Notes: generated by a model not told the origin, from the sequence alone. Shown: positions 28,032-36,747, numbered from the stretch's first letter. The stretch: DNA of 64,000 nucleotides from Flammeovirga yaeyamensis (GCF_018736045.1 NZ_CP076132.1:2403501-2467500); one strand, 5' to 3'. Program-made: numbers and translations.

Positions 28032-29930
28032 ATGAATTTATTATCAGTCGATAATGCAACAAAATATTGGGGAGAAAAACCCCTTTATGAAAATATAAGT
28101 TTTGGAATTCAACAAGGTCAGAAAGTAGCCTTAGTAGCCAAAAATGGTACAGGGAAATCTACACTGTTAAATTCAATCGCAGGAAAAGAATCATTGGATG
28201 GTGGAGAAATTGCCATTAATAAAGATATCACTATTGGTCTTTTAGAGCAGGAGCCACTGTTTGAAGAAGGACAGAATGTTTTGGATTATGTTCTATCAAG
28301 TGATTCTCCCATTTTAGGGGCGGTAAAAAATTACGAGGCAGCTTTACAAGCTTCCTCATTAGATTATTCGGATGCGGTTTTAAAGCAATTGGATAAAGCT
28401 ACAGCCAAAATGGAAGAAATGAAGGCTTGGGATGCTGAAGCAAGAGTAAAGCAAATCTTGACTGCTTTCAAAATCGAGGATACATCTCAAAGAATGGATT
28501 CCCTTTCTGGTGGTCAGCAAAAAAGAGTGGCCCTAAGTAAAGTACTCATTGAAGAACCAAATCTTTTGATTCTCGATGAGCCAACCAACCACTTGGATTT
28601 AGATATGATTGAATGGTTGGAGGAGTTCTTAACGCGTTCGAAACTATCAATTTTATTAGTTACCCACGATAGATATTTCCTTGATAGAATTTGTAATGAG
28701 ATTATTGAGCTTGAAAATTCAACGATCTATACTCATAAAGGAAACTATTCATATTACATCGAGAAAAAAGCTGAAAGAGAAGCGAATGAAGCTGCATCTG
28801 TAGAAAAGGCTAAAAACTTGATGAGAAAAGAACTCGATTGGGTAAGAAGAATGCCTAAAGCGAGAGGTACAAAACAGAAGTTTAGAATGGATGCTTTCAA
28901 AGATTTGAAAAAGAAAGCACATTCTGGCAAGAAAGACGAAAAGGTAGAGATTCAAGTAAATATGTCACGTCTAGGAAGAAAGATCCTAGAATTTGAGAAC
29001 GTATTTAAATCGTATGGAGAAAAGAAAATTGTTGAAGATTTCTCTTACACCTTTAAAAGAAAAGAAAGAGTAGGTATTGTAGGTAATAATGGAGTAGGGA
29101 AATCTACTTTCCTTAACATGCTTACAGGTACTGAATCCATTGATAAAGGGACAATAACAAAAGGAGAGACCATTGTGTATGGTTATTATACTCAAAAGGG
29201 ATTGTCATTCGATGAAGACATTAAAGTAATTGATGTTGTACGTGATATTACCGAAAATCATCAAATGTCTGATGGGACATCACTTACTCCTTTACAACTT
29301 CTAAATAAATTCTTATTTACGCCAGAGAAACAGCATTCATATATTTCAACTCTTTCAGGAGGTGAACGTAAACGCTTGTATCTCTGTACTGTCCTTCTAA
29401 GAAATCCAAACTTTTTAATCCTAGATGAGCCGACGAACGACTTGGATCTAGATACACTAAGTGTATTAGAAGACTTTTTAGAAAGTTTCCAAGGCTGTGT
29501 TATTGTGGTTACCCACGATAGATATTTCATGGATAAACTGGTAGATCACTTATTTATTTTTGAAGGTGATGGTGTGATCAAAGACTTTAATGGGAAGTAT
29601 TCTGAATATAGAGCTTACCTTGGTGAAGTGGAGAAAGAAAAGAAGCAGGCACTAAGAGAGGAGAAAAAATTAGAAGAAAAGAAAACTGTTCAAAAAACAG
29701 TAACGAAGAAGCTTTCTTATAAAGAACAGAAAGAATATGAAGCTTTAGAAGCTGAAATTGAAACTCTGGAATCTCAAAAAGAAGAATTGGAAGGGAAATT
29801 GTCTGATGGTAGTGTAACATCACCTGATGAAATCAGAGAAGTTTCTGAAAAACTTGGAGAAGTGATGGAGGAAGCTGATGAGAAAATGATGCGATGGATG
29901 GAACTAGACGAAATTGCCAATGGTGGTTAA
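28032..29930 (+). CDS. ABC-F family ATPase (Uup-like), second copy
   Basis: Soluble twin-ATPase of the ABC-F family, 632 residues. Domain 1: Walker A AKNGTGKSTLLNSI near 36, signature DSLSGGQQKRVALSK near 157, Walker B LLILDEPTNHLDLDM near 178. The interdomain linker (about 245-310) contains MRKELDWVRRMPKARGTKQ, the text that typifies the Uup group. Domain 2: GNNGVGKSTFLNML near 353, STLSGGERKRLYL near 440, FLILDEPTNDLDLDT near 462. C-terminal charged coiled coil (about 530-632). Uup acts in ribosome function and suppresses precise transposon excision in E. coli. Its 3' end overlaps the next gene by 37 bases in another frame, suggesting coupled translation. Confidence 0.93.
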   Translation: MNLLSVDNATKYWGEKPLYENISFGIQQGQKVALVAKNGTGKSTLLNSIAGKESLDGGEIAINKDITIGLLEQEPLFEEGQNVLDYVLSSDSPILGAVKNYEAALQASSLDYSDAVLKQLDKATAKMEEMKAWDAEARVKQILTAFKIEDTSQRMDSLSGGQQKRVALSKVLIEEPNLLILDEPTNHLDLDMIEWLEEFLTRSKLSILLVTHDRYFLDRICNEIIELENSTIYTHKGNYSYYIEKKAEREANEAASVEKAKNLMRKELDWVRRMPKARGTKQKFRMDAFKDLKKKAHSGKKDEKVEIQVNMSRLGRKILEFENVFKSYGEKKIVEDFSYTFKRKERVGIVGNNGVGKSTFLNMLTGTESIDKGTITKGETIVYGYYTQKGLSFDEDIKVIDVVRDITENHQMSDGTSLTPLQLLNKFLFTPEKQHSYISTLSGGERKRLYLCTVLLRNPNFLILDEPTNDLDLDTLSVLEDFLESFQGCVIVVTHDRYFMDKLVDHLFIFEGDGVIKDFNGKYSEYRAYLGEVEKEKKQALREEKKLEEKKTVQKTVTKKLSYKEQKEYEALEAEIETLESQKEELEGKLSDGSVTSPDEIREVSEKLGEVMEEADEKMMRWMELDEIANGG

Positions 29931-31030
29931 TTGGTGTACTTCAAATAATTGTATTTAACTTAAATGCACAATCTGCGGAGCAGCTTTATTTTAGAGCTGC
30001 TTATCGTGATGTGCATATTTTAGATATTGATTCTACAAAACATTTTTTTACGTTACCAATGGCTTATGGTGAATCCGAAATTTTAAATTTACCAGAAGCC
30101 AATGATATTTCACGTCTTCAAATTGATAGTGTCCTGTTAGTCTATACGGATCACCCGAAAGACTTCGATTTTTCTAAATTGAATACTGATCGAATAAAAG
30201 CATTTGCCAATTGGTTTGATGGTGCTATTGATGACCCTGTGATTCGTTGGAGAATCATAAAACAAGTAGGAGGTGAGACCAAAAAAGAGTTTTCAGATAT
30301 GTTTCATGGTATCGTAGTTTATTACGATAAACATAAAAGACACGATTTAACTCCTGAAGAAGAAGTGAAACGTAGAAAGCACATCGATCAAAAGTTTCAT
30401 CATTTAGTGAAAAAAAGGTTAGGAGAGGATCAAGTTCTAACTGAAACTACTTCCAAAGTATTTGAGAAAAATAGGGATAATTGGAACAAAGCAGTTGTTG
30501 TTAGTGATTGGACCGGAAGTATGTATCCTTACACTCTAGATTTACTATCATGGTTAATTAAAGAAAGAGCTCAAGATCAGGTGATCGGTTTTGTTTTCTT
30601 TAATGATGGAGATACTAAATTGAGTCATCAAAAATTAATAGGAAGCACTGGAGGGATTTATAGTATTAAAAGCTCTAAAGTGATGCCGGTGATGGACTTA
30701 ATGTCCAAGGTGAAAAAGAGAGGGGATGGAGGAGATATTCCTGAAAATGATATAGAGGCCATTATAGAAGCACAAACAAATTTTCCAGATGCAAATACTT
30801 TCATATTGGTGGCTGATAATCAATCTAAAATACGAGATTTGGAATTGATAGGTAACGTCAATCATCCTATTCATATCATATTAAATACCGCCGAGGAAGA
30901 TCATTTAGGAATTCCAATAGTTCTTGATGATTATAAAAAAATTGCATTATTTACTAAAGGAAGTATTTATGTCAACAATCAAGAATTTAAAACGATCGAT
31001 GAAATAAAAAGTCTGAGATCGAAAAAATAA
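29894..31030 (+). CDS. Secreted protein with VWA-like (MIDAS) domain
   Basis: 378 residues; I do not know a named family. Start ATG at 29894 lies inside the ABC-F gene (37-base overlap, other frame); no other start fits before the signal peptide, which reads with an RR n-region and a WWLIGVLQIIVFNLNAQ core. From about 198 a von Willebrand A-like fold is suggested: VVVSDWTGSM gives a D-x-T-x-S metal-site motif at Asp205, and KRGDGGDIPENDIEAI near 275-290 resembles the G-D-x-P-E segment of VWA domains. The N-terminal 190 residues are unrecognised and not strongly repetitive. Bacteroidota VWA proteins often work at the cell surface; role here unknown. A terminator follows. Confidence 0.75.
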   Translation: MDGTRRNCQWWLIGVLQIIVFNLNAQSAEQLYFRAAYRDVHILDIDSTKHFFTLPMAYGESEILNLPEANDISRLQIDSVLLVYTDHPKDFDFSKLNTDRIKAFANWFDGAIDDPVIRWRIIKQVGGETKKEFSDMFHGIVVYYDKHKRHDLTPEEEVKRRKHIDQKFHHLVKKRLGEDQVLTETTSKVFEKNRDNWNKAVVVSDWTGSMYPYTLDLLSWLIKERAQDQVIGFVFFNDGDTKLSHQKLIGSTGGIYSIKSSKVMPVMDLMSKVKKRGDGGDIPENDIEAIIEAQTNFPDANTFILVADNQSKIRDLELIGNVNHPIHIILNTAEEDHLGIPIVLDDYKKIALFTKGSIYVNNQEFKTIDEIKSLRSKK

Positions 31031-31031
31031 C

Positions 31032-31066
31032 AAAAAAACCTCACCTAAATAAGGCGAGGTTTTTTA
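31032..31066. terminator. Bidirectional terminator, VWA-like gene and aceA
   Basis: Stem AACCTCACCT / AGGCGAGGTT with one mismatch, A run to the left and T run to the right, between convergent genes. Confidence 0.82.
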
Positions 31067-31129
31067 ATAACAAGTAACATATAAAGTTAGTTGGAAGTTG
31101 TCTGTTAGAAATGATTGAAAATAAATGCT

Positions 31130-32404
31130 TTAGAACTGAGCTGTCTCTGTACTACCCTTCATAGCTGTTGTAGACGATGTACCATTGGTCACCGTATTTT
31201 GTACAGCATCAAAATAAGTAGTACCCACAAAAGCTTGGTGTTTCACTGCTCTGAAACCATCTTTTTGTAAGCTGAACTCTTTTTCTTGTAACTCAGAGTA
31301 GCCGGCCATTCCATTTTCTTTGTAGGCTTTAGCCAATTGGAACATACTTGTGTTTAAAGCATGGAAACCAGCTAGAGTAATGAATTGGAATTTGTAGCCC
31401 ATAGCAGCAAGCTTTTCTCTGAATGTGCTCATTTCTTCTTTACTAAGCTTAGATGCCCAGTTAAATGATGGAGAACAATTGTAAGCAAGTAGTTTACCTG
31501 GATATTTTGCGTGAATTGCATCTGCAAAAGCTTGTGCTTCTCCTAAATCAGGGTGAGATGTTTCACACCAGATTAAATCGGCATAAGGAGCATAAGCTAA
31601 ACCTCTTGATATTGCTTGATCCAAACCATTATTTACCTTGTAGAAACCTTCAGATGATCTTTCACCATAGATAAATTCTTGATCTCTCGGATCGATATCT
31701 GAAGTGAGAAGATTAGCAGCATCAGCATCTGTACGTGCAACAATAATAGTTGGAATACCGCAAACATCAGAAGCTAAACGAGCAGCTACTAATTTATTTA
31801 TCGCTTCTTGAGTAGGTACAAGTACTTTACCACCTAAGTGACCACATTTTTTTGCAGAAGATAATTGATCTTCAAAATGTACTCCAGCGGCACCTGCTTC
31901 AATCATCATTTTCATAAGTTCGAAGGCATTTAAATTGCCTCCAAAACCAGCCTCGGCATCGGCAACAATCGGCACCATATAATCAATGTCGTTTTTATCT
32001 GCAACTGACTGAATTTGATCCGCACGTCTAAGCGCATTATTAATTCTTTGAACAACTTTCGGTACAGAGTCGGCAGGGTATAAAGATTGATCAGGGTACA
32101 TTTGACCTGCCAAATTCGCATCAGCAGCTACTTGCCATCCACTTAAGTAAATCGCTTTTAAACCTGCTTCTACTTCTTGGATAGCTTGGTTACCCGTCAA
32201 TGCTCCCAATCCAGCCATGAATTCTTCAGTATGTAAACCCTTCCATAATTTTTCAGCGCCCATTCTCGCCAAAGTGTGTTCAACGACAACATTACCTTGA
32301 AGCTTAATTACTTCCTCAGCTGTATATGGTCTTTCAATATTGGACCATCTTGGGTTATTTGCCCATTCTTTCTTTAGTGCTTCAATTCTTTCATTCTTAG
32401 TCAT
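31130..32404 (-). CDS. aceA: Isocitrate lyase
   Basis: Splits isocitrate to succinate and glyoxylate, first step of the glyoxylate shunt. 424 residues, prokaryotic length. Signatures: [20 protein letters not shown] near 90-109, [14 protein letters not shown] near 143-156, and the catalytic-loop [14 protein letters not shown] near 189-202 with the active-site Cys. C-terminal text [10 protein letters not shown] and [13 protein letters not shown] is normal. It is the second gene of aceB-aceA on the minus strand, 181 bases after aceB; the spacer carries a hairpin. Regulation probably comes from the dyads upstream of aceB. Confidence 0.98.
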   Translation of the reverse strand: MTKNERIEALKKEWANNPRWSNIERPYTAEEVIKLQGNVVVEHTLARMGAEKLWKGLHTEEFMAGLGALTGNQAIQEVEAGLKAIYLSGWQVAADANLAGQMYPDQSLYPADSVPKVVQRINNALRRADQIQSVADKNDIDYMVPIVADAEAGFGGNLNAFELMKMMIEAGAAGVHFEDQLSSAKKCGHLGGKVLVPTQEAINKLVAARLASDVCGIPTIIVARTDADAANLLTSDIDPRDQEFIYGERSSEGFYKVNNGLDQAISRGLAYAPYADLIWCETSHPDLGEAQAFADAIHAKYPGKLLAYNCSPSFNWASKLSKEEMSTFREKLAAMGYKFQFITLAGFHALNTSMFQLAKAYKENGMAGYSELQEKEFSLQKDGFRAVKHQAFVGTTYFDAVQNTVTNGTSSTTAMKGSTETAQF

Positions 32405-32500
32405 AATCGATGTTGTTTTTTGGTTTTATAAAAATTTAGGGTGTACGATACCAGGGCATAAAAAATAGCCTTTTCAAGTACGTATTAAAAAAAGTGATTA

Positions 32501-32543
32501 AACCACCATCCAATTGGATGAGAACATCAAGAAGATGATGGTT
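32501..32543 (-). promoter_or_regulatory. Hairpin in the aceB-aceA intercistronic region
   Basis: On the minus-strand RNA a 10-bp stem (AACCATCATC with GATGGTGGTT, one G-U pair) encloses a perfect 14-base palindrome, CATCCAATTGGATG (32507-32520). Seven U follow 7 bases after the stem. It may be a weak attenuator or an mRNA stability element that sets aceA below or above aceB. Confidence 0.45.
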
Positions 32544-32585
32544 CTAAGAGCATGTCCCAAATAAGCTCGTTAGATTTTATCTTAA

Positions 32586-34190
32586 TTAATCAATTTGCTG
32601 ATAAGCAGGTAACGTCAAGAATTCAACGAATTCATCAGTTAATACCAATTGATCAAATATGTCTTTTGCTTTTTGTAACTTACTTTGGTTGAATTTTTCT
32701 TCTCCCATGATGGTTCTGAAATGCTTCATCACATCGTCAGCAACTTGATGATACAATTGTTCATCAATCAATTGTCCATCATCTGTCTTCGCATTGTTTT
32801 TTATCCATTGCCAAACCTGAGATCTAGAAATTTCTGCAGTAGCAGCATCCTCCATCAGGTTGTAGATCGGAACTGCACCTTGGCCGTCTAACCATTTACT
32901 GATGTACTGGATTCCTACATCAATATTAGTTCTCAAGCCTTTTAAAGTGATATCACCTTCAGGTACCTTTAATAAATCCTTGGCAGTGATTTTCTTAAAT
33001 TCAACCGGCTTTTTGATGTTATTCGGTGCTCCCATATATCTATCGAATACTTCTCTAGCTACAGAAACTAATCCCGGATGAGCTACCCAAGTGCCATCAT
33101 GACCTGCTAAAGCTTCGCGAGTTTTGTCTTTCGCAACTTTGTCAATTGCCTTTTGATTGGCTTTTTGATCATCTTTGATTGGAATTTGTGCGGCCATTCC
33201 TCCCATAGCAAAAGCATTACGTTTGTGGCATGTTTGGATTAACAATTCACAGTATGATTTCATAAAGTGTACGTTCATTGTCACCTTTGCTCTATCGGGA
33301 AGGGTATACCCTGGAATATTTCTCAATTTTTTGATGTATGAGAAAATATAATCCCAACGGCCACAATTCAATCCTGCTGAATGTTCTTTTAGCGCGTACA
33401 GGATTTCATCCATTTCAAAAGCTGCTAAAATAGTCTCAATCAATACAGTAGCTTTAATAGAGCCTTGTGGAATATTAATATATTCTTGAGCGTAAATAAA
33501 GATGTCATTCCAAAGTCTTGCCTCTAAATGACTTTCAATCTTAGGCAGATAAAAATAAGGAGCACTTCCATTTTCAAGTAAGGTTTTTGCATTGTGGAAG
33601 AAGTACAAGCCAAAATCAACAAGTGACCCTGAACAAGCTTTACCATCGTACTCTAGATGTTTTTCTTCTAAATGCCATCCTCTAGGTCTAACGAAAAGCG
33701 TAGCAATTTCATCGTTTAGAGAATATTCCTTAGCTGTGACCGGATGCGTAAAGCTAATTGTTTTGTTTACAGCATCTTTCAAGTTTTGCTGTCCCTCCAT
33801 ACAATTTGTCCAAGTTGGAGAATTAGCATCCTCAAAATCAGCCATAAATACATTTGCACCAGAGTTCAAGGCATTGATGATCATTTTTCGATCAACTGGA
33901 CCTGTAATTTCGACCCTTCTGTCTTGAATGTCCTTTTTTACCTCAGCAACAGTCCATTCGCTATTTCTAATATAGGCTGTAGCCGCAAGGAAGTTAGGTA
34001 GTTTTCCACTATCCAATTCCTCTTGTCTTTTTGTTCTTGCTTCTAAAAGAGCAAGTCTTCTTTTATTGAACCTTTTATGTAAGGCTGCAACAAAATTCAA
34101 AGCTTCATCAGTTAAGATTGCTTCGTGATCCATCATCATATCGCCCATGATATCGATGGTTTTCTCGGTTAAAGTAGACTTAAGATTCAT
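32586..34190 (-). CDS. aceB: Malate synthase A
   Basis: Condenses glyoxylate with acetyl-CoA to malate, second step of the glyoxylate shunt. 534 residues, the length of the A isoform. Signatures: DFEDANSPTWTNC near 114-126, FVRPRGWHLEEKH near 166-178, KIESHLEARLWND near 218-230 with the general-acid region, ETILAAFEMDEILYAL near 251, NCGRWDYIFSYIKK near 275 and GHDGTWVAHPGLV near 366-378. First gene of aceB-aceA. A consensus -7 element and dyad operators lie immediately upstream. Confidence 0.98.
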   Translation of the reverse strand: MNLKSTLTEKTIDIMGDMMMDHEAILTDEALNFVAALHKRFNKRRLALLEARTKRQEELDSGKLPNFLAATAYIRNSEWTVAEVKKDIQDRRVEITGPVDRKMIINALNSGANVFMADFEDANSPTWTNCMEGQQNLKDAVNKTISFTHPVTAKEYSLNDEIATLFVRPRGWHLEEKHLEYDGKACSGSLVDFGLYFFHNAKTLLENGSAPYFYLPKIESHLEARLWNDIFIYAQEYINIPQGSIKATVLIETILAAFEMDEILYALKEHSAGLNCGRWDYIFSYIKKLRNIPGYTLPDRAKVTMNVHFMKSYCELLIQTCHKRNAFAMGGMAAQIPIKDDQKANQKAIDKVAKDKTREALAGHDGTWVAHPGLVSVAREVFDRYMGAPNNIKKPVEFKKITAKDLLKVPEGDITLKGLRTNIDVGIQYISKWLDGQGAVPIYNLMEDAATAEISRSQVWQWIKNNAKTDDGQLIDEQLYHQVADDVMKHFRTIMGEEKFNQSKLQKAKDIFDQLVLTDEFVEFLTLPAYQQID

Positions 34191-34228
34191 TTATACAAAC
34201 GTTAGCTGTTGGTGATTTGATGTTGATA

Positions 34229-34273
34229 CAAATATATAGAAAGCGAAATGAATAAAAAAAGCGAAAATTCGCT
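34229..34273 (-). promoter_or_regulatory. aceB promoter with overlapping dyad operator
   Basis: On the minus strand a perfect -7 element TATATTTG (34229-34236) lies 38 bases from the aceB ATG. The -33 position is a T-rich tract without an exact TTTG. A dyad AGCGAA-AA-TTCGCT at 34260-34273 covers the -33 side, and a half-site AGCGAA at 34242-34247 lies in the spacer. Binding there would block RNA polymerase, so a repressor is the simplest reading. Confidence 0.65.
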
Positions 34274-34380
34274 AGAAATATTTTTTTGATCATTAAAAAA
34301 TATAATTATAGAATGATTGATACTTATTTAAATTATTATAAATGAATATAAATATGTAAATATATTTATAAATGTTAAAA

Positions 34381-34394
34381 AGCGAAAATTCGCT
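34381..34394. promoter_or_regulatory. Second copy of the AGCGAA-AA-TTCGCT dyad
   Basis: Identical 14 bases to the dyad at 34260-34273, 121 bases further from aceB, also in an A-rich context. The repeat of a GC-containing dyad in very AT-rich DNA makes chance unlikely. DNA looping between the copies is possible. Confidence 0.65.
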
Positions 34395-34399
34395 AAAAA

Positions 34400-34417
34400 A
34401 ATGAATAAATATTCATT
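34400..34417. promoter_or_regulatory. AATGAA-N6-TTCATT dyad next to the second operator
   Basis: Inverted repeat with arms AATGAA and TTCATT around TAAATA. The same arms and spacing occur upstream of the tetR-type gene at 60602-60619. AATGAAT half-sites also occur at about 34247 and 34343. Confidence 0.4.
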
Positions 34418-34671
34418 TATACAATTTCAACTTAGTATAATACAATTTGTCGATTTCATTAATCAAAGGAATACATAGGATCTATTTGATACACATTGAG
34501 AAGAATTTGTCTGATTATTTCAATTTCACAAATAATAAATGTATTTTTATTTAGAAGGTCGATGAGGAAAAGTCAAATACAGATGAAGATATTTGTCAGT
34601 TTCTTTTCTTTTGCTTTATCACTTTTCAGCTTTTCAATTTTTATATATAAACTTGACTCAATTATCATTCA

Positions 34672-35322
34672 ATGTTAAGGATCAAAATTCTAGGACTAAT
34701 AAGTGCTCTTTTTCTATCATTTAATATTAATGCTCAGGAATTTCCATCAGAATACTGGCACTTTGGAGAAGTAGATCTAAATGACGGGACTACTCTGAAA
34801 GGAAAGCTTAAATATTCCTTAGAAGAAGGAGTGGAGTCTATTCAGATAATAGTGAATGGCGTTATTAAATCTTTTGGTGCTCAAAATGTAAGATCTTTTC
34901 AGATAATGGATGCCATGACACGCAGGGAAAGGTATTTTTATTCTTTGCCATTTAAACAGTCTAAAGGGTATGTGAAGAATCACTTTTTCGAATTATTAGA
35001 AGATGGTGAACCTTATATATTATTGATCAGAGAAAGAATAGCTGAAATTTCTGAGACATCCTACGATCCTTATTGGGGATCTAACTATAATAGTAGGAGA
35101 AGAGTTTTGGTGTATGATTTCTATTTAATGGATATGTATGCTGAAATTAGGCAAGTGGATACTAGAAAATTGGAGACGATGCTTGTGTACTTTGGTAAGT
35201 ATAAAGATAAAGTGGAAGCATTTATCAAAGTAAATAAATTGGATTATCAAGATCGTGAAGACTTTTTACAAATAGTGCGTTACTATGATACTTTAGTTGA
35301 ACCTGAAGTAACAAATAAATAA
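34672..35322 (+). CDS. Secreted protein of unknown function
   Basis: 216 residues with a signal peptide cut after NINAQ (about residue 22). The mature part starts with a short beta-rich segment, VDLNDGTTLKGKLKYSLEEG, typical of Bacteroidota proteins annotated only as hypothetical, where the D-G-T-x-x-x-G text forms a small beta barrel-like turn. No catalytic motif, repeat or lipobox seen. Not evidently part of an operon: divergent from aceB and followed by a perfect-palindrome terminator before surE. Confidence 0.75.
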   Translation: MLRIKILGLISALFLSFNINAQEFPSEYWHFGEVDLNDGTTLKGKLKYSLEEGVESIQIIVNGVIKSFGAQNVRSFQIMDAMTRRERYFYSLPFKQSKGYVKNHFFELLEDGEPYILLIRERIAEISETSYDPYWGSNYNSRRRVLVYDFYLMDMYAEIRQVDTRKLETMLVYFGKYKDKVEAFIKVNKLDYQDREDFLQIVRYYDTLVEPEVTNK

Positions 35323-35362
35323 CGCTTATTATCAGAATTTAATCAGTAAATACTTATATATT

Positions 35363-35387
35363 TAACGGGCAATATTGCCCGTTTTTT
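35363..35387 (+). terminator. Terminator upstream of surE
   Basis: Perfect 20-base palindrome AACGGGCAATATTGCCCGTT followed by a T run. Confidence 0.92.
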
Positions 35388-35402
35388 AATTTAAAAGAAA
35401 AT

Positions 35403-36164
35403 ATGAAACCCCTTATCTTAATTACCAACGACGATGGTATTACATCTAAAGGAATTGGATTTTTAGTCAACATTATGCATCAAATAGGAGAGGTGGTTGT
35501 AGTTGCACCTGATAGTCCTCAATCTGGAATGGGACATGCAATTACAATTCATGATCCATTAAAATATTATGAATCTGATATTTTTAGCGAATTAGGAATT
35601 AAAGCCTACCAATGTTCGGGGACTCCAGCAGATTGTGTGAAGTTGGCAAAGAATCATATCTTAGATCGATTGCCTGATTTAGTTGTAAGTGGAGTAAACC
35701 ACGGGAGTAACTCATCAGTAAGTATTCTTTATTCAGGAACAATGAGTGCTGCATTAGAAGCAACTATTGAAGGATTGCCTGCTTTAGGTTTTTCAGTATG
35801 TGATTATAGTTATGATGCAGAATTTGATCATACAAAAGAATTAGTTTCTGAAATTGCTAAAAAAGTAATTGAAAAAGGATTGCCTAGCGGTACTGCTTTA
35901 AATGTGAATTTCCCTAAAGTAAGTGATGAACCTATTAAAGGATTTAAATATTGTCGACAAGCTAAAGGGAAATGGCAAGAAGAATTTGATGAAAGAACAG
36001 ACCCAAGTGGAAGACGATATTTATGGTTAACTGGTAAATATGTGCTCTTTGATGAAGGTAATGATACTGATGAATGGGCTATTAACAATAATTATGCAAG
36101 TGTAGTGCCTGTAAAAATTGACTTAACAGACCATGATTATCTTCAAAAACTTCTTTCAGAATAG
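35403..36164 (+). CDS. surE: 5'/3'-nucleotidase SurE
   Basis: Metal-dependent phosphatase on nucleoside 5'- and 3'-monophosphates, linked to stress survival. 253 residues, typical. Metal site LITNDDGITSKGI at 5-17 with the Asp-Asp pair; VVAPDSPQSGMGHAIT near 35-50; SGTPADCVKLA near 72-82; and VVSGVNHGSNSSVSILYSGT near 97-116 with the conserved Asn. It starts 15 bases after the preceding terminator, so a promoter may overlap that hairpin. Confidence 0.97.
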   Translation: MKPLILITNDDGITSKGIGFLVNIMHQIGEVVVVAPDSPQSGMGHAITIHDPLKYYESDIFSELGIKAYQCSGTPADCVKLAKNHILDRLPDLVVSGVNHGSNSSVSILYSGTMSAALEATIEGLPALGFSVCDYSYDAEFDHTKELVSEIAKKVIEKGLPSGTALNVNFPKVSDEPIKGFKYCRQAKGKWQEEFDERTDPSGRRYLWLTGKYVLFDEGNDTDEWAINNNYASVVPVKIDLTDHDYLQKLLSE

Positions 36165-36256
36165 GTTTTTTGGGGTGTTCAAGAAAAAAAATAGAAAATT
36201 TTAATGCTAAATTTCAAATGGTTAAGGATTGGATATTGTCAACTACATTAAAGTAG

Positions 36257-36288
36257 TTTGGTTTCTAATTTTTAACCATGCATATTTG
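36257..36288 (+). promoter_or_regulatory. Candidate promoter of the tRNA-Leu cluster
   Basis: TTTG at 36257-36260, 20-base spacer, and CATATTTG at 36281-36288 (one base off TAnnTTTG). The first tRNA begins 48 bases downstream. Confidence 0.55.
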
Positions 36289-36335
36289 CATCGCTTTCGA
36301 ACGGAGAGCTGTAGAAGAAATACATTTCTTGAAAT

Positions 36336-36419
36336 GCCTGGGTGGCGGAATTGGTAGACGCGCTAGACTCAAAATCTTGTGTGGGTAACCACGTGTGGGT
36401 TCGAGTCCCACCCCAGGTA
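36336..36419 (+). tRNA. tRNA-Leu (CAA), copy 1
   Basis: 84 bases folding as a class II tRNA: acceptor GCCTGGG/CCCAGGT (G-U closing pair as in E. coli tRNA-Leu), D-arm GCG/CGC with a GG pair, anticodon loop CTCAAAA giving anticodon CAA (codon UUG), long variable arm, and T-arm GTGGG-TTCGAGT-CCCAC. Discriminator A; CCA is not encoded. Confidence 0.96.
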
Positions 36420-36445
36420 CTTTTTTCAATAAATATATTTTTTAA

Positions 36446-36529
36446 GCCTAGGTGGCGGAATTGGTAGACGCGCTAGACTCAAAATCTTGTGTGGGTAACC
36501 ACGTGTGGGTTCGAGTCCCACCCTAGGTA
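36446..36529 (+). tRNA. tRNA-Leu (CAA), copy 2
   Basis: 84 bases, same body as copy 1 including variable arm, but with acceptor GCCTAGG/CCTAGGT, a compensated change at one pair. Anticodon CAA. CCA not encoded. 26-base spacer from copy 1. Confidence 0.96.
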
Positions 36530-36559
36530 CTACAAAAACATATTATTATAAAAACATTT

Positions 36560-36643
36560 GCTCGGGTGGCGGAATTGGTAGACGTGCTAGACTCAAAATC
36601 TTGTGAGGGTGACCTCGTGTGGGTTCGAGCCCCACCCCGAGTA
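36560..36643 (+). tRNA. tRNA-Leu (CAA), copy 3
   Basis: 84 bases; acceptor GCTCGGG/CCCGAGT, D-arm GCG/CGT, variable arm changed to GAGGGTGACCTC, T-loop TTCGAGC. Anticodon CAA. CCA not encoded. Confidence 0.96.
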
Positions 36644-36662
36644 CAATAATGTTTTTATAATC

Positions 36663-36746
36663 GCCTGGGTGGCGGAATTGGTAGACGCGCTAGACTCAAA
36701 ATCTTGTGAGGGAAACCTCGTGTGGGTTCGAGCCCCACCCCAGGTA
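36663..36746 (+). tRNA. tRNA-Leu (CAA), copy 4
   Basis: 84 bases; acceptor as in copy 1, variable arm GAGGGAAACCTC like copy 3, T-loop TTCGAGC. Anticodon CAA. CCA not encoded; a terminator follows at once. Confidence 0.96.
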
Positions 36747-36747
36747 C

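Larger units (their letters stand above)
34191..34671. other. Regulatory intergenic region between divergent aceB and a secreted-protein gene
   Basis: 480 very AT-rich bases holding the aceB promoter and operators described separately. The right half (34420-34671) contains nothing I recognise beyond a spurious 60-codon frame; the promoter of the gene at 34672 should be there but no TTTG/TAnnTTTG pair was found. Confidence 0.55.

Noticed and set aside
34496-34678. 60-codon hydrophobic ORF upstream of the secreted-protein gene
   Set aside because: AT-rich, low-complexity, overlaps the next gene start, and no promoter or family match is visible.
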